Positions 19,730 through 30,170 of a stretch of 64,000 bases of DNA are shown here, in pieces. The first letter of the stretch is position 1. Every line of letters starts with the position of its first letter. The translations under genes were made by a program, and so were the position numbers. The stretch comes from Gautieria morchelliformis (lineage: Eukaryota > Basidiomycota > Agaricomycetes > Gomphales > Gomphaceae): positions 1 to 64,000 of the forward strand of contig WHVA01000289.1 of NCBI GenBank assembly GCA_015179125.1, written 5' to 3'. The notes beneath the pieces were generated by a model. The model did no database searches, had not been told where the DNA came from, and saw nothing but the letters and a program-made list of their open reading frames with translations.

Positions 19730-20765
19730 TTAAGTAACCCCCCCCCTGAGGATATCCAGGAGCGCAGTGGCCGTCCTTTCCTGGATGGCCAGAGCCCTGT
19801 CCTGCCGTTCCAGAAGGCTTGCATGGAAAGTTTCCATCGCCTTCTCCCTCCGCTCCTCACTTTTCTCAAGTATCCTGGCCACCCTTGCCGTTTCACGTGC
19901 TCCATGGACGTGACTCACGTTCGTGAGTCGTGTCCTCTTGTTGCTCTCGGTGCTGGAAACACCAGGCTCATTGTCCTCATCCACCTGATTTTCCTTGCCA
20001 CTATCATCAGCTCGGGATGATCACGTGCACTTCGCCTTCGCATGACCCTTCATCATATTCAGGCGCATCGATTCCCCGGCTGTACGTGACACGTTCTATG
20101 CCTGCATGATGCGTGTAATTAGCGTGTAACATAGAAACAGAAAAAAAAAAAAAAAATGTTACCTCCTTAGTGTGCTCTTTCAGTTCCTTGAGCGTATCCT
20201 TGGCCTGGATCTTCAAGTGCTGAACAGCGTCCAGTTTGCCACACAGTCCTGCAAAGGTGACTGGGTCTTGCTCCAGCACTCTCCCCAGTGGTGACCGTGC
20301 GGAATTTTTTTCCCCCCCTATACAGATCAGTGGCATCGACAGTGAGACTTGGTAAACACGTACCTCTACCCATGTAAGCATAGAGGACACCTTGTTCTTC
20401 AAGGTGTCCGCCTCCCAGTTCTGGCAGAACCCCTTCTCTTGCACCAGTGTGGCAACTTCTCTCCACTTCTCACCAATCTTCATACACGGCGCCATGTACA
20501 GGTTGACAGCCAACATGGCGGCTAATAGGTGGTCGAGATCACGCGTGGTGAACTCTTCACGTGTCTTGCGTGCTTTTGGCACCAGGGGCGGTTCATCGCT
20601 GGAGGGAGGGGTGGAGGGGTGAGCCGAGGTGAGGGTGCTAGATGGCCGCGATTGGTTGGCGGTATCCTTGAGAAGCACGGGATCTATCACAGCGTCAGCA
20701 AGGAGACCATAGAATGACAAGGGAGGGATAGGGTCCATTGCAATGAGCGCATGTGGTGGGCACAA
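19730..20765 (-). CDS. Myb/SANT-like partner protein of the Harbinger element
   Basis: PIF/Harbinger elements encode a transposase and a Myb-like protein that brings it to DNA. Here the minus-strand gene starts at ATG 20765 and shows the tri-helical Myb/SANT-like pattern around residues 70-130: FTTRDLDHLLAAMLAVN, then KIGEKWREVATLV and TLKNKVSSMLTWVE. A likely 48-bp intron (GTACGT..TATAG, about 20363-20316) and another after KEHTKE (from about 20161, GTAACA) divide it. The last exon, 19984-19730, is Arg/Glu-rich (EKSEERREKAMETF), typical of the C-terminal helix of these proteins. Exact splice sites near 20000-20090 are uncertain, and a stop there may mark decay. Confidence 0.7.
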
Positions 20766-21022
20766 GTGGATGCGTTATACTTAGTAAATTCACACAATAA
20801 ATTCATAATTTGCATCATCGCTGGAATCGGCCGAAGCTAATAACTCTTAATAATTCTTACCAACATATACTCTCTATTGCATGTTCTCAGTATTGATCAC
20901 CACAGCCTGGCCGCCAGGCAGCACAGATAGAACTCACAGCAAAAAGCCGCCAGGCTAGTCAAGTCCATCAGGGTCAATATGCCCGAAAGCATGCAAGTCT
21001 CGGAGTTGCCAGTGACCCATGC
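20766..21022. other. Right flank of the Harbinger region
   Basis: No gene or repeat is recognised. The right terminus of the Harbinger element should lie here, but no terminal inverted repeat was found by eye. Confidence 0.4.
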
Positions 21023-21237
21023 TGTAAAGGATGTCGATCTTAGAACCTTGTATCACAAGGGCACTACAGAACTTGACCAATGAGTGGTATTCTGAATGCT
21101 ACGTAGTGACAGGTAAGAGTAAGATGCGATGGGGACCGCTGGCCGGTTCCCACGCATAAACTATACAGTGGGTCCCTAAGGGGCCCACTGGGATTATGTA
21201 ATAACTATTGTACATGTAGATACACAGGTTATTTACA
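21023..21237 (-). repeat. Gypsy-1 solo LTR, 215 bp
   Basis: TGTAAA..TTTACA ends, with perfect 5-bp duplication CATGC on each side (21018-21022 and 21238-21242). The sequence is very close to the LTR at 42055-42268. Confidence 0.95.
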
Positions 21238-21483
21238 CATGCCACGCACCTCAAGGCCTTGTAAGCCCTGTGAGTGGGATTCCTGTGGTGGGATGTGCAC
21301 TAACTTCATTACACAACACGGGAAGAGACCACCGGTGTTATCACGTGATCTAGGCCAAACAACGCGTTGCCTGGATGCCTCTCACTACAGCCAACCAGTG
21401 TGCGTAAATCAGATGCTCAACAGCTAGTTATGATGCCCCGACCATGCGAATGTTGCGACATAATCTGCGGGCATTGTACAGGA

Positions 21484-21545
21484 CCCTAAGTCGTCTTGCT
21501 GATCATTGTGCGTGCTCGCCTGATGATCTGCAAGACGACTTAGGG
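21484..21545. repeat. Long hairpin: 16-bp perfect arms extended to 23
   Basis: Arms CCCTAAGTCGTCTTGC (21484-21499) and GCAAGACGACTTAGGG (21530-21545) are perfect reverse complements. After one mismatch the pairing continues with GATCAT / ATGATC, leaving a 16-nt loop. It could be a short palindromic element, a structured RNA or part of a larger MITE. The rest of 21238-21770 holds no recognisable gene. Confidence 0.8.
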
Positions 21546-21769
21546 CTTCTGAAATGTCACTCCTGACATGGAGTTTGCCTTGCTGCCCACCTCAAAGAAC
21601 GAAGAGGGTTTCAGGGCTTTGTTTCTGTTAAGGTGTGTGCTGCATTCTTACCTCGGTTCGATGATATATTGATAATTACTGTATGCGATGGGCGGCAATG
21701 TGGGATCCAGGACACCTCAGGACACCCGACCTGGAAAGCACATGCTTTCCAGGTCCATGAAGGATTTTG

Positions 21770-22646
21770 ACCTGAACCCCTATGGTGCAGGTGTACCATA
21801 TGGAGGGCCACAGATGCCGCAGCTGCCCCATACGCAGAGCCAGCCTACGGTTGACCTGCACCGTACAGAGGCACCGTAAGCAGGGGCGATGGACGGTGCA
21901 GGTGTACAGTACCACCTGGCGGCCTATGGTGCTGGTGCACTGTACCACCTGGAAGGGTATGGTGCAGGCGTACCATACGGAGGGACCACGGATGGTACAG
22001 CTGCACCGTACATGGCAGCGTACAGTGCAGGTCCACTGTACCACCTGGCAGGGTATGGTGCAGGCGTACCATATGCGGAGGGGCGGTGTACGGTGCAGGT
22101 ACACCGTACAACCTGGCAGGGTATGGTGCAGGCGTACCATATGGAGGGACCACGGACGGTGCAGCTGCACCGTACACAGCAGCGGCCGACGGTGCAGGTC
22201 CACCGTTCAGAGGGGCGGTGGATGGCGCAGGTGCACCGTACCACCTGGCAGCCTACAGTGCAGGTGTACCATATGGAGGGGCCACGGATGGTACAGCTGG
22301 ACCGTACGCAGGGGCGGCCTATGGTGCAGGTCCACCGTTCACTGCGCCTGCGTACGGTGCAGGTCCACCGTACACTGCGCCTGCGTACAGTGCAGGTACA
22401 CCGTACCACCTGCAGGCCTACGGTGCAGGTCGACCATAGGGAGGGCCATGGATGCCGCAGCTGCACCGTACGGAGGGGCCATGGATGGTGCAGCTGCACC
22501 ATATGCAGCTGTGCCCTACAGTGGAGCTTCACCGTTTGGAGGGGCCATGGACAGTGCAGGTCTACCATACAGAGAGCCGGGGATGCCGCAGCTGCACCGT
22601 ACGGAAGGGCGGCCTATGGTGGACCTGCACCATACGGAGGGGCGGC
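21770..22646. repeat. GC-rich minisatellite, left half (host of Gypsy-3)
   Basis: Repeats of 33-42 bp are built from GGTGCAGGTGYACCRTA. All six frames are largely open because the units lack stops. The Gly/Ala/Tyr/Pro frame (YGAGVPYGG, PYHLAAYSAG) jumps between frames along the array. The same repeat resumes at 29221 after Gypsy-3. Coding potential cannot be excluded but indels of non-multiples of three argue against it. Confidence 0.8.
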
Positions 22647-23051
22647 TGTCAGGGTTCACACATTTCCTTCCACAAGTTTCTATTTCCTTCCATGAGTTTC
22701 CGTTACCTTCCGTCAGTTTCCGTTACCTTCCGTCAGTTTCCATAACCTTCCGTCACATTCTGTCACATGTCACATTCTGTCACATTCCGTCACCTTCCGT
22801 AACCTTCTACAAGTTTCCGTCTCCCCTATTATGTAAGCCTTGCCAGCGCTATAAGACTGTAGCCCGTGTGGTGGCGTCTCCTCAGCTTGATCTCTGAGGA
22901 TACCCACTACACAGGCAAGTCCCCATGTATCTATCGTTGGTAGAGTTATAAACTGAGGATACCCACTACACAGTTGGTCATTGTCCTAGTATCGGCTCTT
23001 ATCTCCTTGAGTATCTTTGGTTGTGGCTTCGTCATTAGTGTTGCCCTCACA
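22647..23051 (+). repeat. Gypsy-3 5' LTR, 405 bp
   Basis: TGTCAGGGTT..CCCTCACA. The 5' half is an array of TTCCGT-centred motifs (about eight TTCCGT plus variants) at 10-12 bp spacing, followed by CTATAAG near 22848 as a TATA-like box. It is 26 bp longer than the 3' LTR, chiefly by one extra repeat unit and a 5-bp TTGAT difference. Confidence 0.9.
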
Positions 23052-23111
23052 GAAGATCAAGCTCATAGGACGACCCCACACACTTTTCTTAACCAGCCTT
23101 CATCTCAGCCT

Positions 23112-24218
23112 ATGGCAGACCAACTCCCAGACGCATACTGGGACTCCCTGGGTGACCATGGGCCATTTCTTCGAGGCCTCCTTTCCAGCCAAGCACAGCA
23201 GCTGCAGCAACTTCAACTGCAGAATCAGGAACTGCACAGTCAGATTGTTAACGTTCACGACCACTTAGCCAATGCTGCCGCCAACGCTGCTGTTGCTGCT
23301 GCTCAAGCCCTTGCGCCCTCAGTACCTCACAGTGTCCCTCCATCTACTCGCTCTATCAAAGCAGCGGAACCGGAGAAGTTCAATGGAGACCATGCAGAGA
23401 CTGAAGGGTTTATCAGGTCTATCAGATTGTCCATCGCTGTCCAGCCGGCATCCTTCCCAGATGAGCGCACAAAGATCCTATATGCTCTTTCCTTCATGAC
23501 AGGAGGCTCTGCGGAGATATGGGCACACAACGAGACACAGGCTGTCATTGATGGCACCTCCTCTATATCCACTCTGGAGGGGTTCATTAAACGTGTGGAG
23601 GAGGCCTTTGGTGACCCAGATCGTGCCAGAACGGCTCGCACTAAACTGCATGACCTTAGGATGGCGTCAGGAATGTCGGCAGATGAATACACGGCTCAAT
23701 TTGAGATCCTGGCAGGCAGGACAGGCTTTAATGATGAGGCACTCGAGGATGCCTATGCTCGTGGCCTTCCAGCAGGTATCCTTGATAAGATCCACGCCCA
23801 GCCCTTTCTTCCATCCAACCTCAAAGCCTGGAAGGAAGCAGCCTGTCAGATTGACCGCAATCATCGCCGTCTGTTAGAGGTCAGGAAGGCACAGACACCT
23901 CATGTCCCTAATCGCCCTCCTCCTGCCCGTCCACTCCACACTCCTGCTACGGCTCCTGTTGTCACAGCACCACCCAGTAATGCGACACCTATGGACATTG
24001 ACTCATCCCGCCGCCGCACCGAAACACGGACCTGCTACAACTGTAAGAGACCTGGTCACATTTCACCAGACTGTCCTGAACCTCGCAAGCCACGAATCCG
24101 CGCAAACCTCACGGAGGCGGACATTGCAGCAATTGTCTCTAAATCTGTGGCAGTGGCGATGGAGGAACGCAAACAGAAGGTGGAAGCCCCTGTCCAAGAT
24201 GAAGGAAAGGGTTTTTAG
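23112..24218 (+). CDS. Gypsy-3 Gag
   Basis: Starting at ATG 23112, 61 bp after the 5' LTR, the 368-residue protein has an N-terminal Gln-rich coiled coil (QQLQQLQLQNQEL) and an Ala-rich linker. The retrotransposon Gag capsid domain follows (about residues 90-250: EKFNGDHAE, LYALSFMTGGSAEIWA, RTARTKLHDL, DEYTAQFEILAGRTG). Near residue 315 is a CCHC zinc knuckle, CYNCKRPGHISPDC. It forms the particle shell and binds RNA. The frame is open upstream to 22974, inside the LTR, but the ATG at 23112 is the first plausible start. It is complete, unlike the pol region behind it. Confidence 0.9.
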   Translation: MADQLPDAYWDSLGDHGPFLRGLLSSQAQQLQQLQLQNQELHSQIVNVHDHLANAAANAAVAAAQALAPSVPHSVPPSTRSIKAAEPEKFNGDHAETEGFIRSIRLSIAVQPASFPDERTKILYALSFMTGGSAEIWAHNETQAVIDGTSSISTLEGFIKRVEEAFGDPDRARTARTKLHDLRMASGMSADEYTAQFEILAGRTGFNDEALEDAYARGLPAGILDKIHAQPFLPSNLKAWKEAACQIDRNHRRLLEVRKAQTPHVPNRPPPARPLHTPATAPVVTAPPSNATPMDIDSSRRRTETRTCYNCKRPGHISPDCPEPRKPRIRANLTEADIAAIVSKSVAVAMEERKQKVEAPVQDEGKGF

Positions 24219-24229
24219 GCCAGTCAGCG

Positions 24230-27200
24230 GTGAAAGACATGCCCCGCTCGACGAATCGGTTTTCAGTTCTCAAAACATGTACAATAGGGATCACAGGCGA
24301 TATGATGCATCCTTCTCCTATCCCTGATCGAACTGAAACCAAACCAGCCATGCCAAAAACCCAACCCATCGCTCCAGTTGCTAATGCAAACCTTCCAGTC
24401 CCTCTATATGTCCGTACTGCTGACCTCCGCCGATGCACCAAAGTACCTCTCAAGGTCCACTCCGTTGACACAGGGCATCCACTTGCAATTGACTCCCTCC
24501 TTGACAGTGGTGCTACAGGGATGTTCATCGATGTGGAGTTTGTAAGGGAACACAGACTTCGGACCGTCCCCTACCCCGTGCCATCCCCGTCTACAATATT
24601 GATGGTACCCCAAATGAGGCTGGCTCAATCAAGGAAGAAGTTGACCTCATTTGCACCTTTGGGATCATACGGAATGTGCCACATTCTCCGTCACGAGCCT
24701 TGGACGACTTGCCATCATTCTTGGTCACACATGGCTTGTTGAACACAACCCAGAAGTTGACTGGCATACAGGAGATGTGAAGATGACACGCTGTCCCAAG
24801 TCATGTGGGGGCAGACCTGTTGTCAGAGGGCCCACAGTCGAAACTGTTCCAGAAGAGAGTGTAGATCAAGAGGAGGTTCCCATACAGCACACCCGCTCCC
24901 TACTTGAGGAAGGAGACAGGACCTTTGTCATCTTTGTGAATGAGAGTCCTGAAATGATTGGCGCAGGCTGGACTGTCTCCCAACAGCTTGCTGAACGGGC
25001 CAGCAAGTCTGCACCAGTCAGATCCTTCGAGGACCTTGTCTCCAAACCATACCAGGAGTTCAAGGATGTGTTTTCTAAGGAGTCATTTGACCAACTGCCT
25101 CCTCGAAAGCCCTGGGACCATGCAATTGAGCTCACTCCAGGTGCACAACCCTTCAGCACAAAGGTTTACCCAATGTCACCGGTTGAGCAAAGGGAACTGG
25201 ATAACTTCCTTGAGGAGAACCTGAAGAGCCATCGTATCCGTCCTTCCAAGTCACCTATGGCATCTCCAGTCTTCTTTGTGAAGAAAAAGGATGGCAGTCT
25301 TAGATTTGTGCAAGACTACCGGAAGCTCAATGATATAACAATCAAGAATGCCTATCCTTTGCCCCTTGTTCCAGACATCATGAATAAGATTTCTGCTGGA
25401 AGGGCTAAATACTTCACAAAGCTTGACATTCGCTGGGGATATAATAATGTACGCATAAAAGAGGGAGATGAGTGGAAGGCAGCCTTTCGGACAAATAGGG
25501 GCCTGTATGAACCTCTAGTCATGTTCTTTGGACTCACGAACAGCCCAGCAACCTTCCAGACGATGATGAATGACATCTTCAAGAGTCTCATCGATGAAGG
25601 GGTTGTGGTGGTGTTCATGGACGACATTCTCATCTTCACAGAGTCGCTTGAAGAACATCGTAGGATTGTACGACGTGTCCTTGAAATCCTCCGGGCCAAC
25701 AACCTGTACCTCAAACCTGAAAAATGCCTATTTGAGCAACTAGAGGTGGAGTATCTCGGCCTCATCCTCTCTCAAGGACAGGTTGCCATGGACCCAGTCA
25801 AGGTTGCAGGGGTGCGGGACTGGCCAATACCACGTAACGTCACTGAAGTCAAATCATTCCTTGGTTTCATCAACTTCTACCGTAGATTTGTGGAAGACTT
25901 CTCACACATTGCAAAGCCCCTCAACCAGTTGACAAAACAGGATGCCCAATGGTCTTGGGATCCAAATGGCCCAGAGCAAATGTCCTTCGACAAGCTCAAA
26001 CTCCTCATCACCTCAACACCGATCCTTGTCCTCCCTGATCAAGACAAACATTTCCGTCTTGAAACAGATGCCTCAGCCTATGCCACAGGAGCAGTACTGT
26101 CCCAGCTATGTGATGATGGCAAATGGCGGCCTGTGGGGTTTGTCTCCAAAAGCCTCAATGATGCTGAACGCAACTATGCCATCCATGACAAGGAGCTTCT
26201 TTCTGTGATTCGGGGATTAGAGGAATGGCGCCACATCTTAGAGGGAACAAAGCACAAGATTGAGATTCTCAATGACCATCAGAATCTCACCTACTTCCGC
26301 ACTGCACAAAACCTGAACCGTCGTCAAGCACGCTGGTCACTCTACCTCTCTCGCTTTGATTTTGAGCTGATCCATCGTCCTGGTCGTCATTCAGCCAAGC
26401 CTGATGCACTCTCACGACGCGTGGATCATAAGCGGGGGGAGGAAGACAACCAAAATCAAGTCTTACTTACCCCTGACTTGTTCCACATCAAGGCGAATCC
26501 TCCAGAGGCTGGCGCGCAGTTAGTCCCAGGTGAAGGTGATGCTTTCCTCAATCGAGTAAGGAACTGTGTAGACCGGGATGAAAAGGTTGTCAAGGCTCTC
26601 AAAGAACTGGGCTCCTCTGGAAATTTGCGAGGAGAAGAGTGGTCTGAACAGGATGGGCTTGTCCTCTATCACAACAAAGTGTAGTGCCGCTTGATGCAAA
26701 ACTACGACATGACATAGTGAAAGCGCACCATGACATACCTCTCACCGGTCACCCTGGTCGTTGGAGAACCACTGAACTAGTTGCTCGGAGTTACTGGTGG
26801 CCTGGGATGGGACGTTACATTGCAAAATACGTGAAGGCCTGTGACCTGTGCAACCGGACAAAAACCTTCCCTGCTTCTCCCATTGGCAAGCTTCTACCAA
26901 ACCGTATTCCAGACCGTAGATGGCAGGTTATGTCTGTTGACTTGATCGTAGAACTGCCTACCAGTCATGGCTATGATGCTCTCCTTGTTGTCGTCGATCG
27001 CCTCTCAAAGCGTGCACATGTCATTCCCACCACTTCAGATGTAACTTCGGTGGGAGTTGCCCGACTCTTCCGTGATCATGTTTGGAAACTTCATGGGCTC
27101 CCTGAAGAAATCATCAGTGATCGAGGCACACAGTTCATCTCCCAGTTCATGCGTGAACTGAACAAACTTCTTGGTGTCAAAGTCGCTGCCTCTACTGCTT

Positions 27201-28125
27201 ATCACCCCAAACTGATGGACAGACTGAAAGGGTTAATCAGGAGATTGAGCAATACCTTCGACTATTCGTCAACCAGCGTCAGGATGATTGGTTTGAATGG
27301 ATATCCTTGGCCGAGTTTGCCTATAACAACCGAATCCATGCCTCAACCCAGACTACACCCTTCATGTTGGACAGTGGCCAACATCCAAGGCTGGGACTGG
27401 AACCAGTCCGGGAAACTCGACTCGAGGCCCTGGATGAGTTCACAACACGGATGGAAGCGGCCACAAGAGAAGCTCGTTCGGCCCTGTCCAAGGCAGCAGA
27501 GGACATGGCACGCTTCTATGATGTGCACCATAAAGCAGCCCCAGTTTATAAGCTTGGTGACAAGGTCTGGCTCAATGCACAAAACATCACAACCACTCGC
27601 CCAATGAAGAAGCTAGACCACAAGTGGCTAGGCCCCTACACTGTTAATAAGGTGGTCTCACGAAATGCCTATGGTCTAAATCTTCCTACATCCTTTGGTC
27701 GCACACATCCAGTGTTCTCTGTCGTCCTGCTTCGGCCATATGAAGATGACCCAATCCTTGAACGTCATGCCCCTCCAGCACCCCCCCCTATCATACGGGA
27801 TGGAGCCGAAGAATATGAAGTTGAAAGGATTCTAGACAGCAGGATGTTCCGTGGAAGGTTGGAGTATCTCGTGTGCTGGAAGGGCTATGGAGCTGCCGAC
27901 GATCTCTGGCTACCAGCGAAAGATGTCTCTGGGGCAAAGCGACTCGTTAAAGAATTTCACCGGCAGAACCCAGAGGCACCTCAACGTATCTCAGCAGCCA
28001 CATATATGTCCCTCCCCTTCCAGAGATTTCAGAACTTCACAGAACCTTCCAGGCAAACTCTCTTCGACTGGACAGCAGGCAGGGCTTCTACTTATGATGT
28101 CAAGGGTCCAGAACCCCAAAGATAA
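24230..28125 (+). pseudogene. Gypsy-3 Pol: protease, RT, RNase H, integrase, chromodomain (frameshifted)
   Basis: Pieces in order: aspartic protease (LLDSGATGMFID near 24500); RT (24651-26684) with FMDDILIF and FGLTNSPATFQ; RNase H (ETDASAYATGAVL); integrase (from 26690) with the HHCC finger (TGHPGRWRT..CDLCNR), MSVDLI and ISDRGTQF. The third catalytic region TDGQTER is reached only after a frameshift near 27215. The GPY/F module (LGPYTVNKVV) and a C-terminal chromodomain (YEVERILDSR..YLVCWKGYG..WLPAKD, about 27800-27990) end at 28125. Chromodomains of this kind can direct integration to marked chromatin. Frameshifts near 24580, 24650, 26685 and 27215 are single-base. Confidence 0.92.
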
Positions 28126-28185
28126 GCGATATCGGCCTCCGCCTAACCAATTCATTCCGATAAGCTATATATCCCCTCTCCACCT

Positions 28186-28791
28186 GTGACCGCTCACTTC
28201 CACTGCATCGACCCCACCACATCCATCAACCATGTCCTCGCCGCCATTGAGCTTGTTGCCCTCCCCAGCTTCACCCAAAACCTCTCTGACCTGCCAAACA
28301 TGTCACGTGTCGATCCCACCCTCCTGCACTTCTCCGGCTTCTCGTCATCCAGAGCAGCCAGTGAAGCCAAGCTACAAAGGATGCTTGACTGCCGTGATCT
28401 CGACGTCGCATGGTCTTCAAAGTGGTCCGTCAGCTCTGAGGACCTCACACCAGCGGAGAGTCAGGTGCCCACTCGCCCTGCACTCACATTCCTCAGACCC
28501 CGACACAGACGAGAGAACACGTACTACGTCGGCGACCCTGTCTTCCTCAACGATGGAACCCCCCTTGTGGAACTCCCTACACTTTCGAAGGCTGGGTGGG
28601 GCGGCGTTTCCGTAACATGGCAGGAGAGCGAATACGTCGAGCAAGGTTCCGAGGGCCGCACTTGCCCATGGACCCCAATCCCCCTGAGCTCATCATTGAC
28701 CTGCGTTACCAGGAAGGGAAGGGGCAGGAGAGATGGTGGTCCTGCCTGTGGCATACTTGGAAACGATGTCTCGGTGGATGTTGAGGGCTAG
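28186..28791 (+). CDS. Gypsy-3 extra ORF between pol and 3' LTR
   Basis: A 201-residue frame lies just after the chromodomain. It has no similarity I recognise. Its N-terminal 130 residues are of normal complexity with a Ser/Thr-rich middle (SGFSSSRAASEAKLQRMLD); the last part is better read in another frame (RIRRARFRGPHLPMDPNPP.., ending near 28784), which suggests one more frameshift near 28600. No signal peptide or transmembrane helix supports an envelope role. Confidence 0.4.
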   Translation: MTAHFHCIDPTTSINHVLAAIELVALPSFTQNLSDLPNMSRVDPTLLHFSGFSSSRAASEAKLQRMLDCRDLDVAWSSKWSVSSEDLTPAESQVPTRPALTFLRPRHRRENTYYVGDPVFLNDGTPLVELPTLSKAGWGGVSVTWQESEYVEQGSEGRTCPWTPIPLSSSLTCVTRKGRGRRDGGPACGILGNDVSVDVEG

Positions 28792-28836
28792 GTGGCAGCT
28801 GTGCTTGTCGGGACGACGAGCATTGAGAGGGGGTGA

Positions 28837-29215
28837 TGTCAGGGTTCACGCATTTCCTTCCACAAGTTTCTATTTCCTTCCATGAGTTTCCGTTACCTTC
28901 CGTCAGTTTCCATAACCTTCCGTCACATTCTGTCACATTCTGTCACATGTCACATTCCGTCACCTTCCGTAACCTTCTACAAGTTTCCGTCTCCCCTATT
29001 ATGTAAGCCTTGCCAGCGCTATAAGACTGTAGCCCGTGTGGTGGCGTCTCCTCAGCTCTGAGGATACCCACTACACAGGCAAGTCCCCATGTATCTATCG
29101 TTGGTAGAGTTATAAACTGAGGATACCCACTACACAGTTGGTCATTGTCCTAGTATCGGCTCTTATCTCCTTGAGTATCTTTGGTTGTGGCTTCGTCATT
29201 AGTGTTGCCCTCACA
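28837..29215 (+). repeat. Gypsy-3 3' LTR, 379 bp
   Basis: Begins TGTCAGGGTT after the polypurine tract and ends CCCTCACA, very similar to the 5' LTR apart from one missing repeat unit and a 5-bp deletion. The low divergence suggests a fairly recent insertion despite the broken pol frame. Confidence 0.92.
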
Positions 29216-29220
29216 GCAGC

Positions 29221-29650
29221 TGATGGTGCAGGTGCACTGTACCACCTGGCGGCCTACGGTGCAGGTGCACCATACCACCTGGTGGGGTATGGTGCAGGCA
29301 TGCCATACGGAAGGGCTGCGGTTGGTGCAGCTGCACTGTACGTAGCGGTGGCCTATGATGCAGGTCCACCGTTCACCGCGCCTGCGTACAGTGCAGGTAC
29401 ACCGTACCACCTGCAGGCCTACAGTGCAGGTGGACCGTACTGACAGGCCGGGTATGGTGCAGGTGCACCAGACGTGGGGACGGGGGATGGTGCAGGTGCA
29501 CCAGACATGGGGATGGGGGATGGTGCAGGTGCACCAGACATGGGGATGGGGGATGGTGCAGGTGCACCAGACATGGGGATGGGGGATGGTGCAGGTGCAC
29601 CGCAGCGAGACGGCAGCGCCGGCGGGCTACAGTGCACAGGCACCGTACTG
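29221..29650. repeat. GC-rich minisatellite, right half, with perfect 33-bp array
   Basis: Continues the array of 21770-22646. From 29461 to about 29600 a 33-bp unit repeats five times with almost no change (AGGTGCACC starts at 29461, 29494, 29527, 29560, 29593). Since 33 is a multiple of three, one frame reads an 11-residue repeat GAGAPDMGMGD without shifts. Confidence 0.85.
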
Positions 29651-30170
29651 AGGCTGCGAGGTGGAGGCGTAGGAATGGGCATCTGAGTTGAACACCCGTG
29701 TAATTTACAGCCGGTTGTAGATGTAATTTACAACAGGTAATTGTATATGCTAGCAGGTTGTACATGTAATCTACAACTGGCGGTACATGATTCCAACAGC
29801 CGCCGTCTGACGGCTATCCGGGTCACAACCAGATTGCTGAGCATTTACTCTATAAATTTAAAAATATTTTGGGTCTCCAACAGAGAATGTGTCGAATTGT
29901 AACAGAAGTGAGATCCATTACTAAATAGTGAGTCCTCTGAAGTACTTACTGTACGTCCCACTTTCAGGTACACTAGGGTGGATACCCGTGCTTTGCGTTA
30001 GGTCAAACACATCGGTAAGGTGAAGCACATTGGGGAAAATAAAAGTAATTTGCATCAAGTGAAATGTATTTATATCAAGTAAAACACATCAAGCTAAGTA
30101 AACCGTATCAAGAGAAGTGGATACCAAAATTCAAGGAGGTCTAAGTAATACATCCTTATATACAACAAGC
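29651..30170. other. Intergenic DNA with two 21-bp palindromes
   Basis: Two imperfect copies of GTTGTASATGTAATYTACAAC (29714-29734 and 29757-29777) are palindromic with arms GTTGTA/TACAAC; a third half palindrome lies at about 29697. The remainder shows repeated AARTRAARYRCATCAAG-like phrases (30000-30110) but no gene. Confidence 0.5.

Larger units (their letters stand above)
22647..29215 (+). mobile_element. Gypsy-3, chromovirus (Ty3/Gypsy with chromodomain)
   Basis: Both LTRs are present (22647-23051 and 28837-29215). Order: gag, protease, RT, RNase H, integrase, chromodomain, extra ORF, polypurine tract (GAGAGGGGGTGA, about 28825-28836), 3' LTR. Flanking 5-mers GCGGC and GCAGC differ at one position and may be a worn target duplication. 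At least four single-base frameshifts (near 24580, 24650, 26685, 27215) make it non-autonomous. It is inserted in the GC-rich minisatellite. Confidence 0.93.

Noticed and set aside
21782-22897. Long ORFs (up to 371 codons) encoding Gly/Tyr/Pro or His/Val repeats
   Set aside because: All frames on both strands are open because the repeat lacks stops, and the periodic pattern hops between frames. No evidence selects one frame.
24139-24528. Minus-strand ORF of 129 codons in the chromovirus
   Set aside because: Lies opposite gag/protease coding sequence, no similarity.
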